This document shows positions 20,712 to 30,040 of a DNA stretch of 64,000 nt, one piece after another (within the stretch, counting starts at the first letter, position 1; every line of letters begins with the position of its first letter). The notes below the pieces were generated by a model. The model saw nothing but the letters and a program-made list of their open reading frames with translations, was not told the DNA's origin and made no database searches. The translations under genes and the position numbers were made by a program. The DNA is from Pseudoalteromonas sp. Scap06 (GTDB lineage Bacteria > Pseudomonadota > Gammaproteobacteria > Enterobacterales > Alteromonadaceae), in assembly GCF_013394165.1 (NCBI RefSeq), contig NZ_CP041330.1, forward strand, positions 1,976,501 through 2,040,500, given 5' to 3'.

Positions 20712-22040
20712 ATGGAAAAAATACTTATCGTTGATGATAATCCTGCAATTTTAGATGCTTTGTCATTATTGCTAGAGATTCACGACTATAAAGTGGTTAC
20801 TGCAAATAGCCCATTTGAAGCTATTCAAATTGTGCAATACCAGCGTATTGCACTTGTACTTCAAGATATGAACTTTAGTAACGACACAACTTCAGGAGAA
20901 GAGGGAAAGTTACTCTTTTATCAACTTAGAGAGCTAAATCCCCATCTGCCCATTATTCTGATCACTGCATGGACTGAGCTTGAAACAGCCGTTGAACTTG
21001 TCAAAGCCGGTGCGGCTGATTATTTACCAAAACCATGGGATGATGCCAAGCTTCTTACCTGTGTTAATAACCTAATTGAACTAGGAAAGACAAAAAAACA
21101 AAATCAAACCTTATTGCGCCACCAGCAAGAGCGTGAGGCATCTATAGAAAATGCTAATTTAGTAGGTTTAATTTATCGCAGTACGGCGATGGAGCAATTA
21201 GTTAAAATGGCATTACAAGTCGCCAAATCTGATGTCTCTGTATTAATAACAGGCCCAAATGGCAGTGGTAAAGAGCGCATAGCACAAATTATTCAAGCAA
21301 ACTCACCTCGCCAAAATGCTGCGTTTATTACGGTCAATGCAGGTGCCCTTCCCCATCAACTAATAGAAGCAGAATTATTTGGTGCAGAAGCAGGTGCTTT
21401 TACAGGGATCACAAAACAAAGGATTGGTCGATTTGAAGCGGCTGATGGTGGCACATTATTTTTAGATGAAATAGGTAATCTCCCTTTATCAGGACAAATG
21501 AAGCTCCTACGGATTTTACAAACGGGAGAATTCGAGCGCTTAGGTTCAACCCAGACCCGAAAAGTTAATGTCCGTGTAATATCAGCGACCAATGAAAACC
21601 TAACAGATGCAATCAGCAAAGGGCTGTTTAGAGAAGACTTATACTACCGCTTAAATGTAATTGAACTTAACCTGCCAAGTCTTAATCAGCGACCGGATGA
21701 CATACTTCCTCTTATTCATCATTTTTTAGTAGAACGTGAGCTGGACTTACAATGCGAAAACCTACTTTTAGCCCATTCATGGCCCGGTAATGTTCGTGAA
21801 CTTGAAAATGCATGTAAACGTGTCAGTGTGCTCAAACCCAGCGGTGAGATAAGCATCGACGACTTTGGTTTAACTCCTATTACGCCTCAAACACACACTC
21901 AAAAAGTAGAGCCTAACAAACAACAAATTGAGGATGCCATGCGTTTACATAAAGGGGTGATTGCCAAAGTAGCACGTGAGTTTGGCCTCAGCCGACAAGC
22001 ACTCTACCGTCGTCTTGATAAGTTTGAGATTGCCTACTGA
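20712..22040 (+). CDS. NtrC-family sigma-54-type response regulator
   Basis: A 442-aa DNA-binding regulator. The receiver domain (1-125) has the acidic pair DD at 8-9 and phosphoacceptor Asp52. The AAA+ domain (about 148-370) has a Walker A variant GPNGSGKE (181-188) and Walker B GGTLFLDEIG (246-255). The sigma-54 contact loop reads GAFTGI (228-233) instead of the usual GAFTGA. A Fis-type HTH ends the protein (AKVAREFGLSRQALYRRLDKF). It overlaps the kinase gene and probably controls the upstream efflux operon. The altered loop leaves open whether it uses sigma-54 in the usual way. Confidence 0.92.
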   Translation: MEKILIVDDNPAILDALSLLLEIHDYKVVTANSPFEAIQIVQYQRIALVLQDMNFSNDTTSGEEGKLLFYQLRELNPHLPIILITAWTELETAVELVKAGAADYLPKPWDDAKLLTCVNNLIELGKTKKQNQTLLRHQQEREASIENANLVGLIYRSTAMEQLVKMALQVAKSDVSVLITGPNGSGKERIAQIIQANSPRQNAAFITVNAGALPHQLIEAELFGAEAGAFTGITKQRIGRFEAADGGTLFLDEIGNLPLSGQMKLLRILQTGEFERLGSTQTRKVNVRVISATNENLTDAISKGLFREDLYYRLNVIELNLPSLNQRPDDILPLIHHFLVERELDLQCENLLLAHSWPGNVRELENACKRVSVLKPSGEISIDDFGLTPITPQTHTQKVEPNKQQIEDAMRLHKGVIAKVAREFGLSRQALYRRLDKFEIAY

Positions 22041-23344
22041 TGAAAAAATCAAGATACCGCTTCTCTTTAACTTCTAAAGTGATTTTAGTATGTGTATTTT
22101 CCTCTGTGATCCCTGTTTTTATCTGTTGTTGGCTGCTGGGTGTTGACGCTATAAAAACAACAGTAAGTGTCATTTTCACAGCCGCGCTAAGTAGCTTATT
22201 GGCTCATCGACTCAGCGGTAAACTGGTCCAAGGTATTACTTCATTAGAAACTGGCTTATTAAATTTTAAAGATGGGGAACTATCGACTTTACTGGCCTAT
22301 AACCATAATGATGAATTAGGTCATTTGTGCCAGCTTTACAACAAAACTGCAAAGCAATTAAGACAAGAAAAACAATGGGTTTACCAACGAGAGTTGATGC
22401 TTGATAAGGTATTACAAAACGCCCCTCAAGCTGTATTATTGGTAAATGACAATGATTTTATTGTTTATAGTAACCATAGTGCGAGAGATTTTTTTAATGC
22501 AAGTACAGCCCTAGAAGGCGAAAAAATATCACCATTATTGTCTAAAGCCCCACAGCAAATAATTAATGCCGTTAATAAAGGCGTAGATGGTTTATTTATT
22601 CTCGATAAAGCAGAACAAGAACCGCAAACATGGCATCTTTCAATGGGTCGCTTATTGCTTAACAACCAACACCACAGGTTGTTTGTATTTAAACAATTGA
22701 CCCGCGAATTGAGCCGCCAAGAAGTTGAAGTTTGGAAAAAGGTTATTAGGATCATTAGCCATGAACTCAATAACTCACTAGGTCCAATGTCATCCATGTT
22801 ACATAGTGCACAGCTGTTAACGCAAAAAGTGGATGAACCTCGTTTACAACGCGTTTTCACTACCATTGAAGAGCGAATAAAGCATTTAAACGAGTTCGTT
22901 CAAGGCTATGGAAAGTTTGCTAAACTACCACCACCTAAAATAACAACGGTTGATTGGCATTCATTACTCGATCAATTACAAAGCCAATGGCAATTTAATT
23001 TCGACCTTCAAAAAGATATCATCACACGAGCCGATCAAACCCAAATAGAACAATTGCTCATTAACCTGTTGAAAAACGCACATGAATCAGAGTCGCTAGC
23101 AGAGCATATTAGTTTAAAAATAACACAAGATAACCTCGGCACTCATATTAATGTGAGCGATCAAGGAAAAGGCATGAGTGAAACGGTTATGGCCAGTGCT
23201 CTCATCCCTTTTTATTCTACCAAGGCAGCTGGAAGTGGATTAGGGTTGGCACTGTGTCGAGAAATTGTTGAAGCCCATCATGGGCAAATTAGCCTGCATA
23301 ATCGTGAAATCGGCGGGATCAGTGTTTTTGTAAGTTTACCCTGA
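22040..23344 (+). CDS. Sensor histidine kinase paired with the NtrC-type regulator
   Basis: A 434-aa inner-membrane kinase. Two close hydrophobic segments (about 14-34 and 39-56) leave almost no periplasmic loop, so it probably senses a membrane or cytosolic cue. A HAMP-like/linker region (about 57-110), a PAS-like region (about 120-225), the phosphoacceptor His241 in SHELNNSLGPM, and an ATPase domain with NLLKNAHES (N box), DQGKGM and GSGLGLAL follow. The ATG overlaps the regulator stop codon (TGATG). Confidence 0.92.
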   Translation: MKKSRYRFSLTSKVILVCVFSSVIPVFICCWLLGVDAIKTTVSVIFTAALSSLLAHRLSGKLVQGITSLETGLLNFKDGELSTLLAYNHNDELGHLCQLYNKTAKQLRQEKQWVYQRELMLDKVLQNAPQAVLLVNDNDFIVYSNHSARDFFNASTALEGEKISPLLSKAPQQIINAVNKGVDGLFILDKAEQEPQTWHLSMGRLLLNNQHHRLFVFKQLTRELSRQEVEVWKKVIRIISHELNNSLGPMSSMLHSAQLLTQKVDEPRLQRVFTTIEERIKHLNEFVQGYGKFAKLPPPKITTVDWHSLLDQLQSQWQFNFDLQKDIITRADQTQIEQLLINLLKNAHESESLAEHISLKITQDNLGTHINVSDQGKGMSETVMASALIPFYSTKAAGSGLGLALCREIVEAHHGQISLHNREIGGISVFVSLP

Positions 23345-23455
23345 TAACTGCTTATTTAAGAATGAAAACTTGTCCAATTTATGGGCGATTAAATCGCGCT
23401 CTGAAGTTTGCGGCTTTGTAAGCTACGAAAAAACGAGTAACTTGTCTATAGATAT

Positions 23456-23485
23456 AAAAAAAGCTGCAAATTGCAGCTTTTTTTT
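23456..23485. terminator. Bidirectional terminator between the kinase gene and grxD
   Basis: AAAAAAAGCTGCAA and TTGCAGCTTTTTTT form a near-perfect hairpin with A and T runs on both sides, suited to both convergent genes. Confidence 0.9.
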
Positions 23486-23495
23486 ACCTAAACAC

Positions 23496-23834
23496 TTATT
23501 CAGCGTCTGCAGGTTTATGCTTTGCAGCTGTTTCAGTGATCAGTGGTTGTAATTCACCACGTTGAAACATTTCAATGATAATGTCACAGCCACCAATTAA
23601 CTCACCTTCAACCCAAAGTTGTGGGAAAGTAGGCCAGTTAGCATACGCAGGAAGCTCTGCACGAATGTCTGGATTAAGTAAAATATCTACATAAGCAAAC
23701 GGTTCACCACACGACATTAACGCTTGTGATGCTTGTGAAGAAAAACCACAATTAGGCAGTTTTGGTGATCCTTTCATGTATAAGATGATTGGGTTTTCAG
23801 CAATTTGCTGTTTAATTTTATCGATGGTTTCCAT
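23496..23834 (-). CDS. grxD: Monothiol glutaredoxin Grx4
   Basis: A 112-aa cytosolic protein. The monothiol active site CGFS is at about residues 29-32 (LPNCGFSSQA). Conserved WPTFPQLWVEGELIGGCDI forms the glutathione site. Grx4-type proteins bind a glutathione-coordinated 2Fe-2S cluster with BolA partners and serve Fe-S trafficking. Length agrees with the family. It is divergent from sodB across 264 bp. Confidence 0.95.
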   Translation of the reverse strand: METIDKIKQQIAENPIILYMKGSPKLPNCGFSSQASQALMSCGEPFAYVDILLNPDIRAELPAYANWPTFPQLWVEGELIGGCDIIIEMFQRGELQPLITETAAKHKPADAE

Positions 23835-24098
23835 TTACAACCTCAAAATGACGATAGCGAACACATTAGGCCTTGAAAAAGTTTCACTGTGGCCTCAGAT
23901 ATATAGATTAAAATAGGCAATTAAAGCCTCAATCTTAATTAGCTTTAGCAAGAGCATTGCTGTTTGCTAAAACTTGAGTAAAATACTCAACAATTATAGT
24001 AACACTATATTCCTGTTTGGTATAGATAAGTGCCCTGTTTGCGCAGGCATTACGTATTACTAAATAGACTATCAACCAAAAGAAGATGGAGATAAAAA

Positions 24099-24680
24099 AT
24101 GGCATTTGAACTACCGTCACTACCGTATGCAATTGATGCACTTGAGCCACATATTTCACAAGAAACGCTAGAGTTTCACCATGGTAAACACCACAACACT
24201 TATGTGACTAAACTTAACGGTTTAATCCCAGGCACTGAGTTTGAAGGTAAGTCACTTGAAGAAATCGTATGTTCTTCAGAAGGCGGTGTATTTAATAACG
24301 CTGCTCAAATCTGGAACCACACTTTCTACTGGAACAGCCTATCTCCAAATGGCGGTGGCGCTCCAACAGGTGCAATTGCTGATGCAATTAACGCGAAATG
24401 GGGCTCATTTGACGCATTTAAAGACGCGTTAAACGACAAAGCAGTAAATAACTTTGGTTCAAGCTGGACTTGGTTAGTTAAACTAGCTGATGGTTCACTA
24501 GACATCGTTAATACATCTAACGCTGCTACACCACTAACAGATGCAGGTGTTACTCCAATCCTAACTGTGGATTTATGGGAACACGCATACTACATTGATT
24601 ACCGTAACGTGCGTCCAGATTACCTTAAAGGTTTCTGGTCACTAGTTAACTGGGAATTCGCGAACGCTAACTTCGCATAA
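24099..24680 (+). CDS. sodB: Iron superoxide dismutase
   Basis: A 193-aa cytosolic enzyme that dismutates superoxide. Metal ligands are in [13 protein letters not shown] (first His near 27), in NHTFYW (about 73-78) and in [14 protein letters not shown] (Asp and His near 157-161). The Gly/Gln pattern of [14 protein letters not shown] and [10 protein letters not shown] resembles Fe-type enzymes such as E. coli SodB. AGATGGAG precedes the ATG as ribosome binding site. Confidence 0.96.
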   Translation: MAFELPSLPYAIDALEPHISQETLEFHHGKHHNTYVTKLNGLIPGTEFEGKSLEEIVCSSEGGVFNNAAQIWNHTFYWNSLSPNGGGAPTGAIADAINAKWGSFDAFKDALNDKAVNNFGSSWTWLVKLADGSLDIVNTSNAATPLTDAGVTPILTVDLWEHAYYIDYRNVRPDYLKGFWSLVNWEFANANFA

Positions 24681-24698
24681 TTAGTTTAATATTAGTTT

Positions 24699-24726
24699 TA
24701 AAAAGACGCTTAGGCGTCTTTTTTTA
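24699..24726 (+). terminator. Intrinsic terminator of sodB
   Basis: AAAAGACGC, loop TTA and GCGTCTTTTTTT form the hairpin. Confidence 0.88.
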
Positions 24727-24888
24727 TGCCCGCTACTTTATTTGATTATGGTTGTACGTAGGTTGTTTTATAAAAGCGCATCTTGATCATTTTTCATATA
24801 AATTTTTAATTTTATTGCACAAAAAATGAAATTCGTGACTAGACTTTAAATAGTGAATACATCTTCAAAGTAGGTTTCGGAGGTCATT

Positions 24889-26811
24889 ATGACTATTTTT
24901 GATCACTACCAAGCACGTTATGAATCAACACAAGAAGAAGAGTACAGTGTTGCTGAATTCCTCGAAATTTGTAAAACCGATAAGTCTGCTTATGCCAGTG
25001 CACCTGAAAGGTTACTGATGGCCATTGGCGAGCCTAAAATGGTAGATACTGCTACCGATACTCGCCTAAGTCGCTTATTTTCAAATCGTGTTGTTGCACG
25101 TTACCCAGCATTTGCTGACTTTTATGGCATGGAAGACGCTATTGAACAAATTGTGTCTTATCTAAAACATGCAGCACAAGGCTTAGAGGAGTGTAAACAA
25201 GTACTTTATTTACTCGGCCCTGTGGGTGGTGGTAAGTCATCAATTGCCGAAAAATTAAAGTATTTAATGCAACAAGTGCCTATCTACTCCATTAAAGGCT
25301 CACCAGTTAATGACCATCCGCTGGCATTATTTGACCCCATTGAAGATGCAAACCTGCTCGAAAAAGAATATGGAATTAAGTCACGCTACCTTAAAACAGT
25401 GATGTCGCCATGGGCCGCAAAACGCTTACAAGAATTTAATGGTGATATTAGCCAATTTAGAGTGGTTAAACGCTTCCCATCAATTTTAAATCAAGTAGCG
25501 ATTGCTAAAACAGAGCCCGGCGATGAAAACAACCAAGATATTTCGGCTCTTGTAGGTAAAGTAGATATCCGCCAGCTTGAACACTTTGCGCAAAATGATC
25601 CTGATGCGTACGCTTATTCAGGCGCATTATGTTTAGCTAACCAAGGCTTAATGGAGTTTGTGGAAATGTTCAAAGCACCGATAAAAGTGCTACACCCGCT
25701 TTTAACAGCCACACAAGAAGGCAACTATAACGGCACAGAAGGCATAAGCGCCCTGCCATTTAACGGTATGATACTCGCCCACTCCAACGAGTCAGAATGG
25801 CAAACCTTTAAAAACAATAAAAACAACGAAGCTTTTTTAGACCGTGTTTATATTGTTAAAGTCCCCTATTGCTTAAGAGTGACCGAAGAAATTAAAATTT
25901 ACGATAAGCTGATTGAACACAGTGAGCTTTATAATGCTCCATGTGCGCCAGGAACACTTAAAATTTTAGCTCAATTTACCACTCTCTCGCGCTTAAAAGA
26001 GCCAGAAAACTCTAGCATTTACTCTAAAATGCGGGTCTACGATGGTGAAACACTCAAAGATACCGATCCAAAAGCTAAGTCATACCAAGAATATCGTGAT
26101 TACGCTGGTGTCGATGAGGGCATGAACGGTCTTTCAACTCGTTTTGCGTTTAAAATTTTATCTCGCGTATTCAACTTTGATACCACCGAAGTGGCCGCCA
26201 ACCCAGTACATTTGTTTTATGTACTTGAGCAACAAATTGAACGAGAACAATTTAGTGCCGAGGTTGAAGAGCGTTATTTAAGCTTTTTAAAAGGCTATTT
26301 AATTCCACAATATGTTGAGTTTATAGGTAAAGAGCTGCAAACCGCCTATCTAGAATCGTACTCGGAATACGGACAAAATATTTTTGACCGCTACGTTATT
26401 TATGCTGATTTTTGGATTCAAGATCAAGAATATCGCGACCCTGATACAGGGCAATTGTTTGACCGTGATGCGCTTAATGCTGAGCTCGAAAAAATTGAGA
26501 AACCGGCAGGTATTTCAAATCCTAAAGATTTCAGAAATGAAATTGTTAACTTTGTACTACGTGCTCGCGCTCACAATAATGGCAAGAATCCGCTATGGAC
26601 GAGTTATGAGAAACTACGCACTGTTATTGAGAAAAAAATGTTCTCAAACACCGAAGACTTACTCCCTGTCATTTCATTCAATGCTAAAACATCGGCTGAG
26701 GATCAGCAAAAGCATGAGGACTTTGTTAACCGTATGGTTGAAAAAGGCTACACGAAAAAACAAGTGCGTTTGCTATCTGAGTGGTATTTACGGGTTAGAA
26801 AATCGCAATAA
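24889..26811 (+). CDS. PrkA-type serine protein kinase (YeaG-like)
   Basis: A 640-aa cytosolic AAA+/kinase protein. Walker A GPVGGGKS is at 110-117, and the PrkA N-terminal block (FYGMEDAIEQIVSY) precedes it. The C-terminal half carries the protein-kinase-like PrkA domain. Family members act in stationary-phase and nitrogen-starvation stress in enterics (YeaG). It heads a three-gene operon with a YeaH-type and a SpoVR-type protein, as in many proteobacteria. Its ribosome binding site block GGAGGTCATTATG is repeated exactly before the next gene. Confidence 0.93.
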   Translation: MTIFDHYQARYESTQEEEYSVAEFLEICKTDKSAYASAPERLLMAIGEPKMVDTATDTRLSRLFSNRVVARYPAFADFYGMEDAIEQIVSYLKHAAQGLEECKQVLYLLGPVGGGKSSIAEKLKYLMQQVPIYSIKGSPVNDHPLALFDPIEDANLLEKEYGIKSRYLKTVMSPWAAKRLQEFNGDISQFRVVKRFPSILNQVAIAKTEPGDENNQDISALVGKVDIRQLEHFAQNDPDAYAYSGALCLANQGLMEFVEMFKAPIKVLHPLLTATQEGNYNGTEGISALPFNGMILAHSNESEWQTFKNNKNNEAFLDRVYIVKVPYCLRVTEEIKIYDKLIEHSELYNAPCAPGTLKILAQFTTLSRLKEPENSSIYSKMRVYDGETLKDTDPKAKSYQEYRDYAGVDEGMNGLSTRFAFKILSRVFNFDTTEVAANPVHLFYVLEQQIEREQFSAEVEERYLSFLKGYLIPQYVEFIGKELQTAYLESYSEYGQNIFDRYVIYADFWIQDQEYRDPDTGQLFDRDALNAELEKIEKPAGISNPKDFRNEIVNFVLRARAHNNGKNPLWTSYEKLRTVIEKKMFSNTEDLLPVISFNAKTSAEDQQKHEDFVNRMVEKGYTKKQVRLLSEWYLRVRKSQ

Positions 26812-26842
26812 CCTTCATAATTGCAGTTTTTAGGAGGTCATT

Positions 26843-28126
26843 ATGGCGCATTTTATCGACAGGCGTTTAAATGGCAAAAACAAAAGCACAGTTAACCGCC
26901 AGCGTTTTATTAGGCGTTATAAAAAGCAGATAAAAGAAGCGGTGTCTGATGCGATAAATAAACGCAGCGTCACCGACTCTAGCTCTGGAGAGAGTATATC
27001 TATTCCACAGCGTGATATTAGTGAACCTACTTTTCATCAAGGTAGAGGCGGTAATAGAGAGCAAATACATCCAGGGAACGATCAGTTCTCTACTGGTGAT
27101 AAAATTGAGCGACCTAAAGGTGGACAAGGCGGTGGCGCGGGCGAAGGTAAAGCGAGTGATTCTGGCGAAGGCCAAGATGATTTTGTTTTCTCAATTTCTA
27201 AAGACGAATATCTTGATTTGTTATTTGAAGATTTAGAACTCCCTAATTTACAAGAAAACCAGCTCGATAAGCTCGTACAAATGAAAACCCATCGCGCTGG
27301 GTTTTGCAGCGACGGTATGCCCAGTAATATTGACGTAGTGCGCTCATTACAAGGCTCTTTAGCTCGTAGAATTGCAATGACCGCAGGAAAAAAGCGCCGC
27401 CTTAGTGAACTTGAGGGTCAACTCGCGCTACTGCTTGAACAACCACACTGCGACAAAGCCGCTGTGACATTGTTGCAACAAGAAATCGACATTCTAAAGC
27501 AGCAAATTAAATCGGTACCCTTTATTGATAACTACGATTTGCGTTTTCGTAACTACAATAAACAACCGCACCCAACCAGCAAAGCAGTAATGTTTTGTAT
27601 AATGGATGTATCCGGTTCAATGGATCAAGCCACCAAAGACATGGCAAAACGCTTTTATATTTTGCTTTATCAGTTTTTAACTCGCAGCTATAAAGACATT
27701 GAGGTTGTGTATATTCGTCATCATACTCAAGCTAAAGAAGTTGATGAACAAGAGTTTTTTTACTCCCAAGAAACGGGCGGTACTATCGTTTCAAGTGCGC
27801 TTAAGCTGATGAATGAAATAATAGCAGAGCGCTATAATGCTGATGAATGGAATATATACGCAGCACAAGCCTCTGATGGTGATAACTGGGCAGATGATAC
27901 CCCGCAATGTGGGCATATTTTACGTAACAAACTGTTAAGCGCAGTGCGATATTTTGCCTATATAGAAATTACTACCCGCGCCCACCAAAGTTTATGGCGC
28001 GAGTACCAAAGCATAAGCCAAACTCACAGTAATTTTGCCATCCAACATATTCAAGGTGTTGAAGACATTTACCCTATATTTAGGGAGCTATTTAAAAAAG
28101 GCCGTCAACAGCAAGGGGCTGCATAG
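26843..28126 (+). CDS. YeaH/YhbH family protein (DUF444)
   Basis: A 427-aa cytosolic protein. The N-terminus ([19 protein letters not shown]) and a Gly-rich region at about 85-110 ([10 protein letters not shown]) are typical of the family. The C-terminal half has a von Willebrand A-like fold starting [10 protein letters not shown] (metal-ion-dependent adhesion motif DxSxS). It is the usual partner of PrkA and its direct function is unknown. It is separated by 31 bp from prkA and 18 bp from the SpoVR-like gene. Confidence 0.93.
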   Translation: MAHFIDRRLNGKNKSTVNRQRFIRRYKKQIKEAVSDAINKRSVTDSSSGESISIPQRDISEPTFHQGRGGNREQIHPGNDQFSTGDKIERPKGGQGGGAGEGKASDSGEGQDDFVFSISKDEYLDLLFEDLELPNLQENQLDKLVQMKTHRAGFCSDGMPSNIDVVRSLQGSLARRIAMTAGKKRRLSELEGQLALLLEQPHCDKAAVTLLQQEIDILKQQIKSVPFIDNYDLRFRNYNKQPHPTSKAVMFCIMDVSGSMDQATKDMAKRFYILLYQFLTRSYKDIEVVYIRHHTQAKEVDEQEFFYSQETGGTIVSSALKLMNEIIAERYNADEWNIYAAQASDGDNWADDTPQCGHILRNKLLSAVRYFAYIEITTRAHQSLWREYQSISQTHSNFAIQHIQGVEDIYPIFRELFKKGRQQQGAA

Positions 28127-28144
28127 CCAAAGCGAGGTAGCAAT

Positions 28145-29659
28145 ATGAATAACGAGCGAATCAGTGATGGGCCCGATTGGACCTTTGAGTTACTTCAGCA
28201 ATATCAAGATGAAATTGCACGTGTTGCTGAGCATTATAAACTAGACACATACCCTAACCAAATTGAAGTGATCACTGCTGAGCAAATGATGGATGCTTAC
28301 TCCAGTGTAGGCATGCCTATTGGCTATACTCACTGGTCTTACGGTAAAAAGTTTATCCAAACAGAACAAAATTATAAACGAGGTCAAATGGGCCTTGCAT
28401 ATGAAATTGTGATTAACTCCAATCCATGTATAGCTTATTTAATGGAAGAAAATACGCTGCCGATGCAGGCATTGGTTATGGCACATGCGTGTTACGGGCA
28501 TAACTCTTTTTTTAAGGGGAATTATTTATTTAAAACATGGACTGATGCCGGTTCTATAATTGACTATTTATTGTTTGCTAAAAATTATATTAGCCGCTGT
28601 GAAGAGAAATACGGTATTTCTGAAGTAGAAAGCATACTCGACTCTTGCCATGCGTTAATGAGTTATGGTGTTGACAGGTATAAACGTCCGCAGCGTATTT
28701 CGTTATTTGAAGAACAAAAACGCCAGCAAGAACGGGCTGAGTACTTACAATCACAAGTTAATGAACTATGGCGTACCATTCCCTCTCAGCAGCAAGAATC
28801 GAAAAAGCCTGAGCGCCACTTTCCGCAAGAGCCGCAGGAAAACATTCTGTATTTTATTGAAAAAAATGCTCCTTTACTTGAGCCATGGCAACGAGAAATC
28901 GTGCGTATTGTGCGAAAAATATCGCAGTACTTTTATCCGCAAAAACAAACACAGGTTATGAATGAAGGTTGGGCCACTTTTTGGCACTACACTATTTTGA
29001 ACCACTTATATGATGAGGGAAAACTAACCGACTCATTTATGTTAGAGTTTTTACAAAGCCATACAAATGTTGTGTATCAACCCCCTTATAATAGCGATTA
29101 TTACTCAGGTATTAACCCCTATGCGCTGGGTTTTAATATGATGGTAGATATACGCCGAATTTGTGAAAACCCGACAGAAGAAGATAAACGCTGGTTTCCT
29201 GAACATGCTGGTAGTGACTGGCTTGAAACTCTTCACTTTGCAATGCAAAACTTTAAAGATGAAAGTTTTATTAGCCAATTTTTATCACCTAAACTAATTA
29301 GAGACTTTAAATTGTTCACTATCGTCGACCACACCAGCAACCCACATTTAGAAATAGGCGCTATTCATGACGATAATGGCTACAAAGCGGTTAGAGAGGC
29401 ACTTTCTGCACAATATAACCTTAGTAATCATGAACCTAACATACAAGTTTACGATGTAGACTTACGTGGCGATCGCTCATTAACCTTGCGATATATTCCT
29501 CACAACGCCATTCCACTGGCCAACTCCCATGAGGAGGTATTAAAACACCTTTACAGACTATGGGGCTTTAGGGTAAAACTTGAACAGGAGTCAAATTCTG
29601 GTGATATTTCAACCATTGGTCAATGCCCAATGGATGATTCACGCCATACAACAGAGTAA
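28145..29659 (+). CDS. SpoVR family protein (YcgB-like)
   Basis: A 504-aa cytosolic protein of the SpoVR/YcgB family. Recognisable blocks are SVGMPIGYTHWSYGKKF, HACYGHNSFFKGNY, and MNEGWATFWHYTILN (an HExxH-free but His-rich core). The family is nearly always found with PrkA and YeaH; its biochemical role is not established. It is the last gene of the operon. A decayed UspE-like sequence follows directly. Confidence 0.93.
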   Translation: MNNERISDGPDWTFELLQQYQDEIARVAEHYKLDTYPNQIEVITAEQMMDAYSSVGMPIGYTHWSYGKKFIQTEQNYKRGQMGLAYEIVINSNPCIAYLMEENTLPMQALVMAHACYGHNSFFKGNYLFKTWTDAGSIIDYLLFAKNYISRCEEKYGISEVESILDSCHALMSYGVDRYKRPQRISLFEEQKRQQERAEYLQSQVNELWRTIPSQQQESKKPERHFPQEPQENILYFIEKNAPLLEPWQREIVRIVRKISQYFYPQKQTQVMNEGWATFWHYTILNHLYDEGKLTDSFMLEFLQSHTNVVYQPPYNSDYYSGINPYALGFNMMVDIRRICENPTEEDKRWFPEHAGSDWLETLHFAMQNFKDESFISQFLSPKLIRDFKLFTIVDHTSNPHLEIGAIHDDNGYKAVREALSAQYNLSNHEPNIQVYDVDLRGDRSLTLRYIPHNAIPLANSHEEVLKHLYRLWGFRVKLEQESNSGDISTIGQCPMDDSRHTTE

Positions 29660-29679
29660 AAAAATGCAGAGCGAACCGA

Positions 29680-30014
29680 TTGTGAGTTTTATGTAAGTTA
29701 CACTGTCTATATTTCTCCAATATTAAGAGATTTAGGCTTGGTTTTTTCTAAGGAACAGCTCGTTAATGCGTTTGAGAAACGACCACAATAGCAGCAGGCC
29801 CTTATAACTGATAATAACTTACGCGATAAGCTTCATATTAAAGCGGGGGTTACCCGAGGAGGTGATCTCAAGCTTAGCGGCTAAGATTAATGCTGATTTA
29901 GTGATTATAGGCTCTGTAGGAAATATAGGGATTAAAGCTAAGCTCATTGGTAATACTGCAGAAAAAATAATGCGTTTGTTCAACGTTGATTTAGTTATTT
30001 TAACTCCCAATTAA
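29680..30014 (+). pseudogene. Decayed universal stress protein (UspE-like), C-terminal remnant
   Basis: Translating + strand fragments gives ...SPILRDLGLVFSKEQLV, an in-frame TAG after FEKRPQ, then NNLRDKLHIKAG. A +1 shift follows in a G5 run at about 29857-29862, and then LPEEVISSLAAKINADLVII, GSVGNIGIKAKLIGNTAEKI and a VDLVILTPN end with TAA at 30012-30014. LPEEVI, the GSVG motif and GNTAE match the C-terminal Usp domain of UspE. At least one stop and one frameshift mark it as a pseudogene. The N-terminal domain is missing. Confidence 0.7.
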
Positions 30015-30040
30015 AAAATGATGCTTACGCATCATTTTTT
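30013..30040. terminator. Bidirectional terminator between the Usp remnant and the cyclase gene
   Basis: AAAAAATGATGC, loop TTAC and GCATCATTTTTT form the hairpin. Confidence 0.85.
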
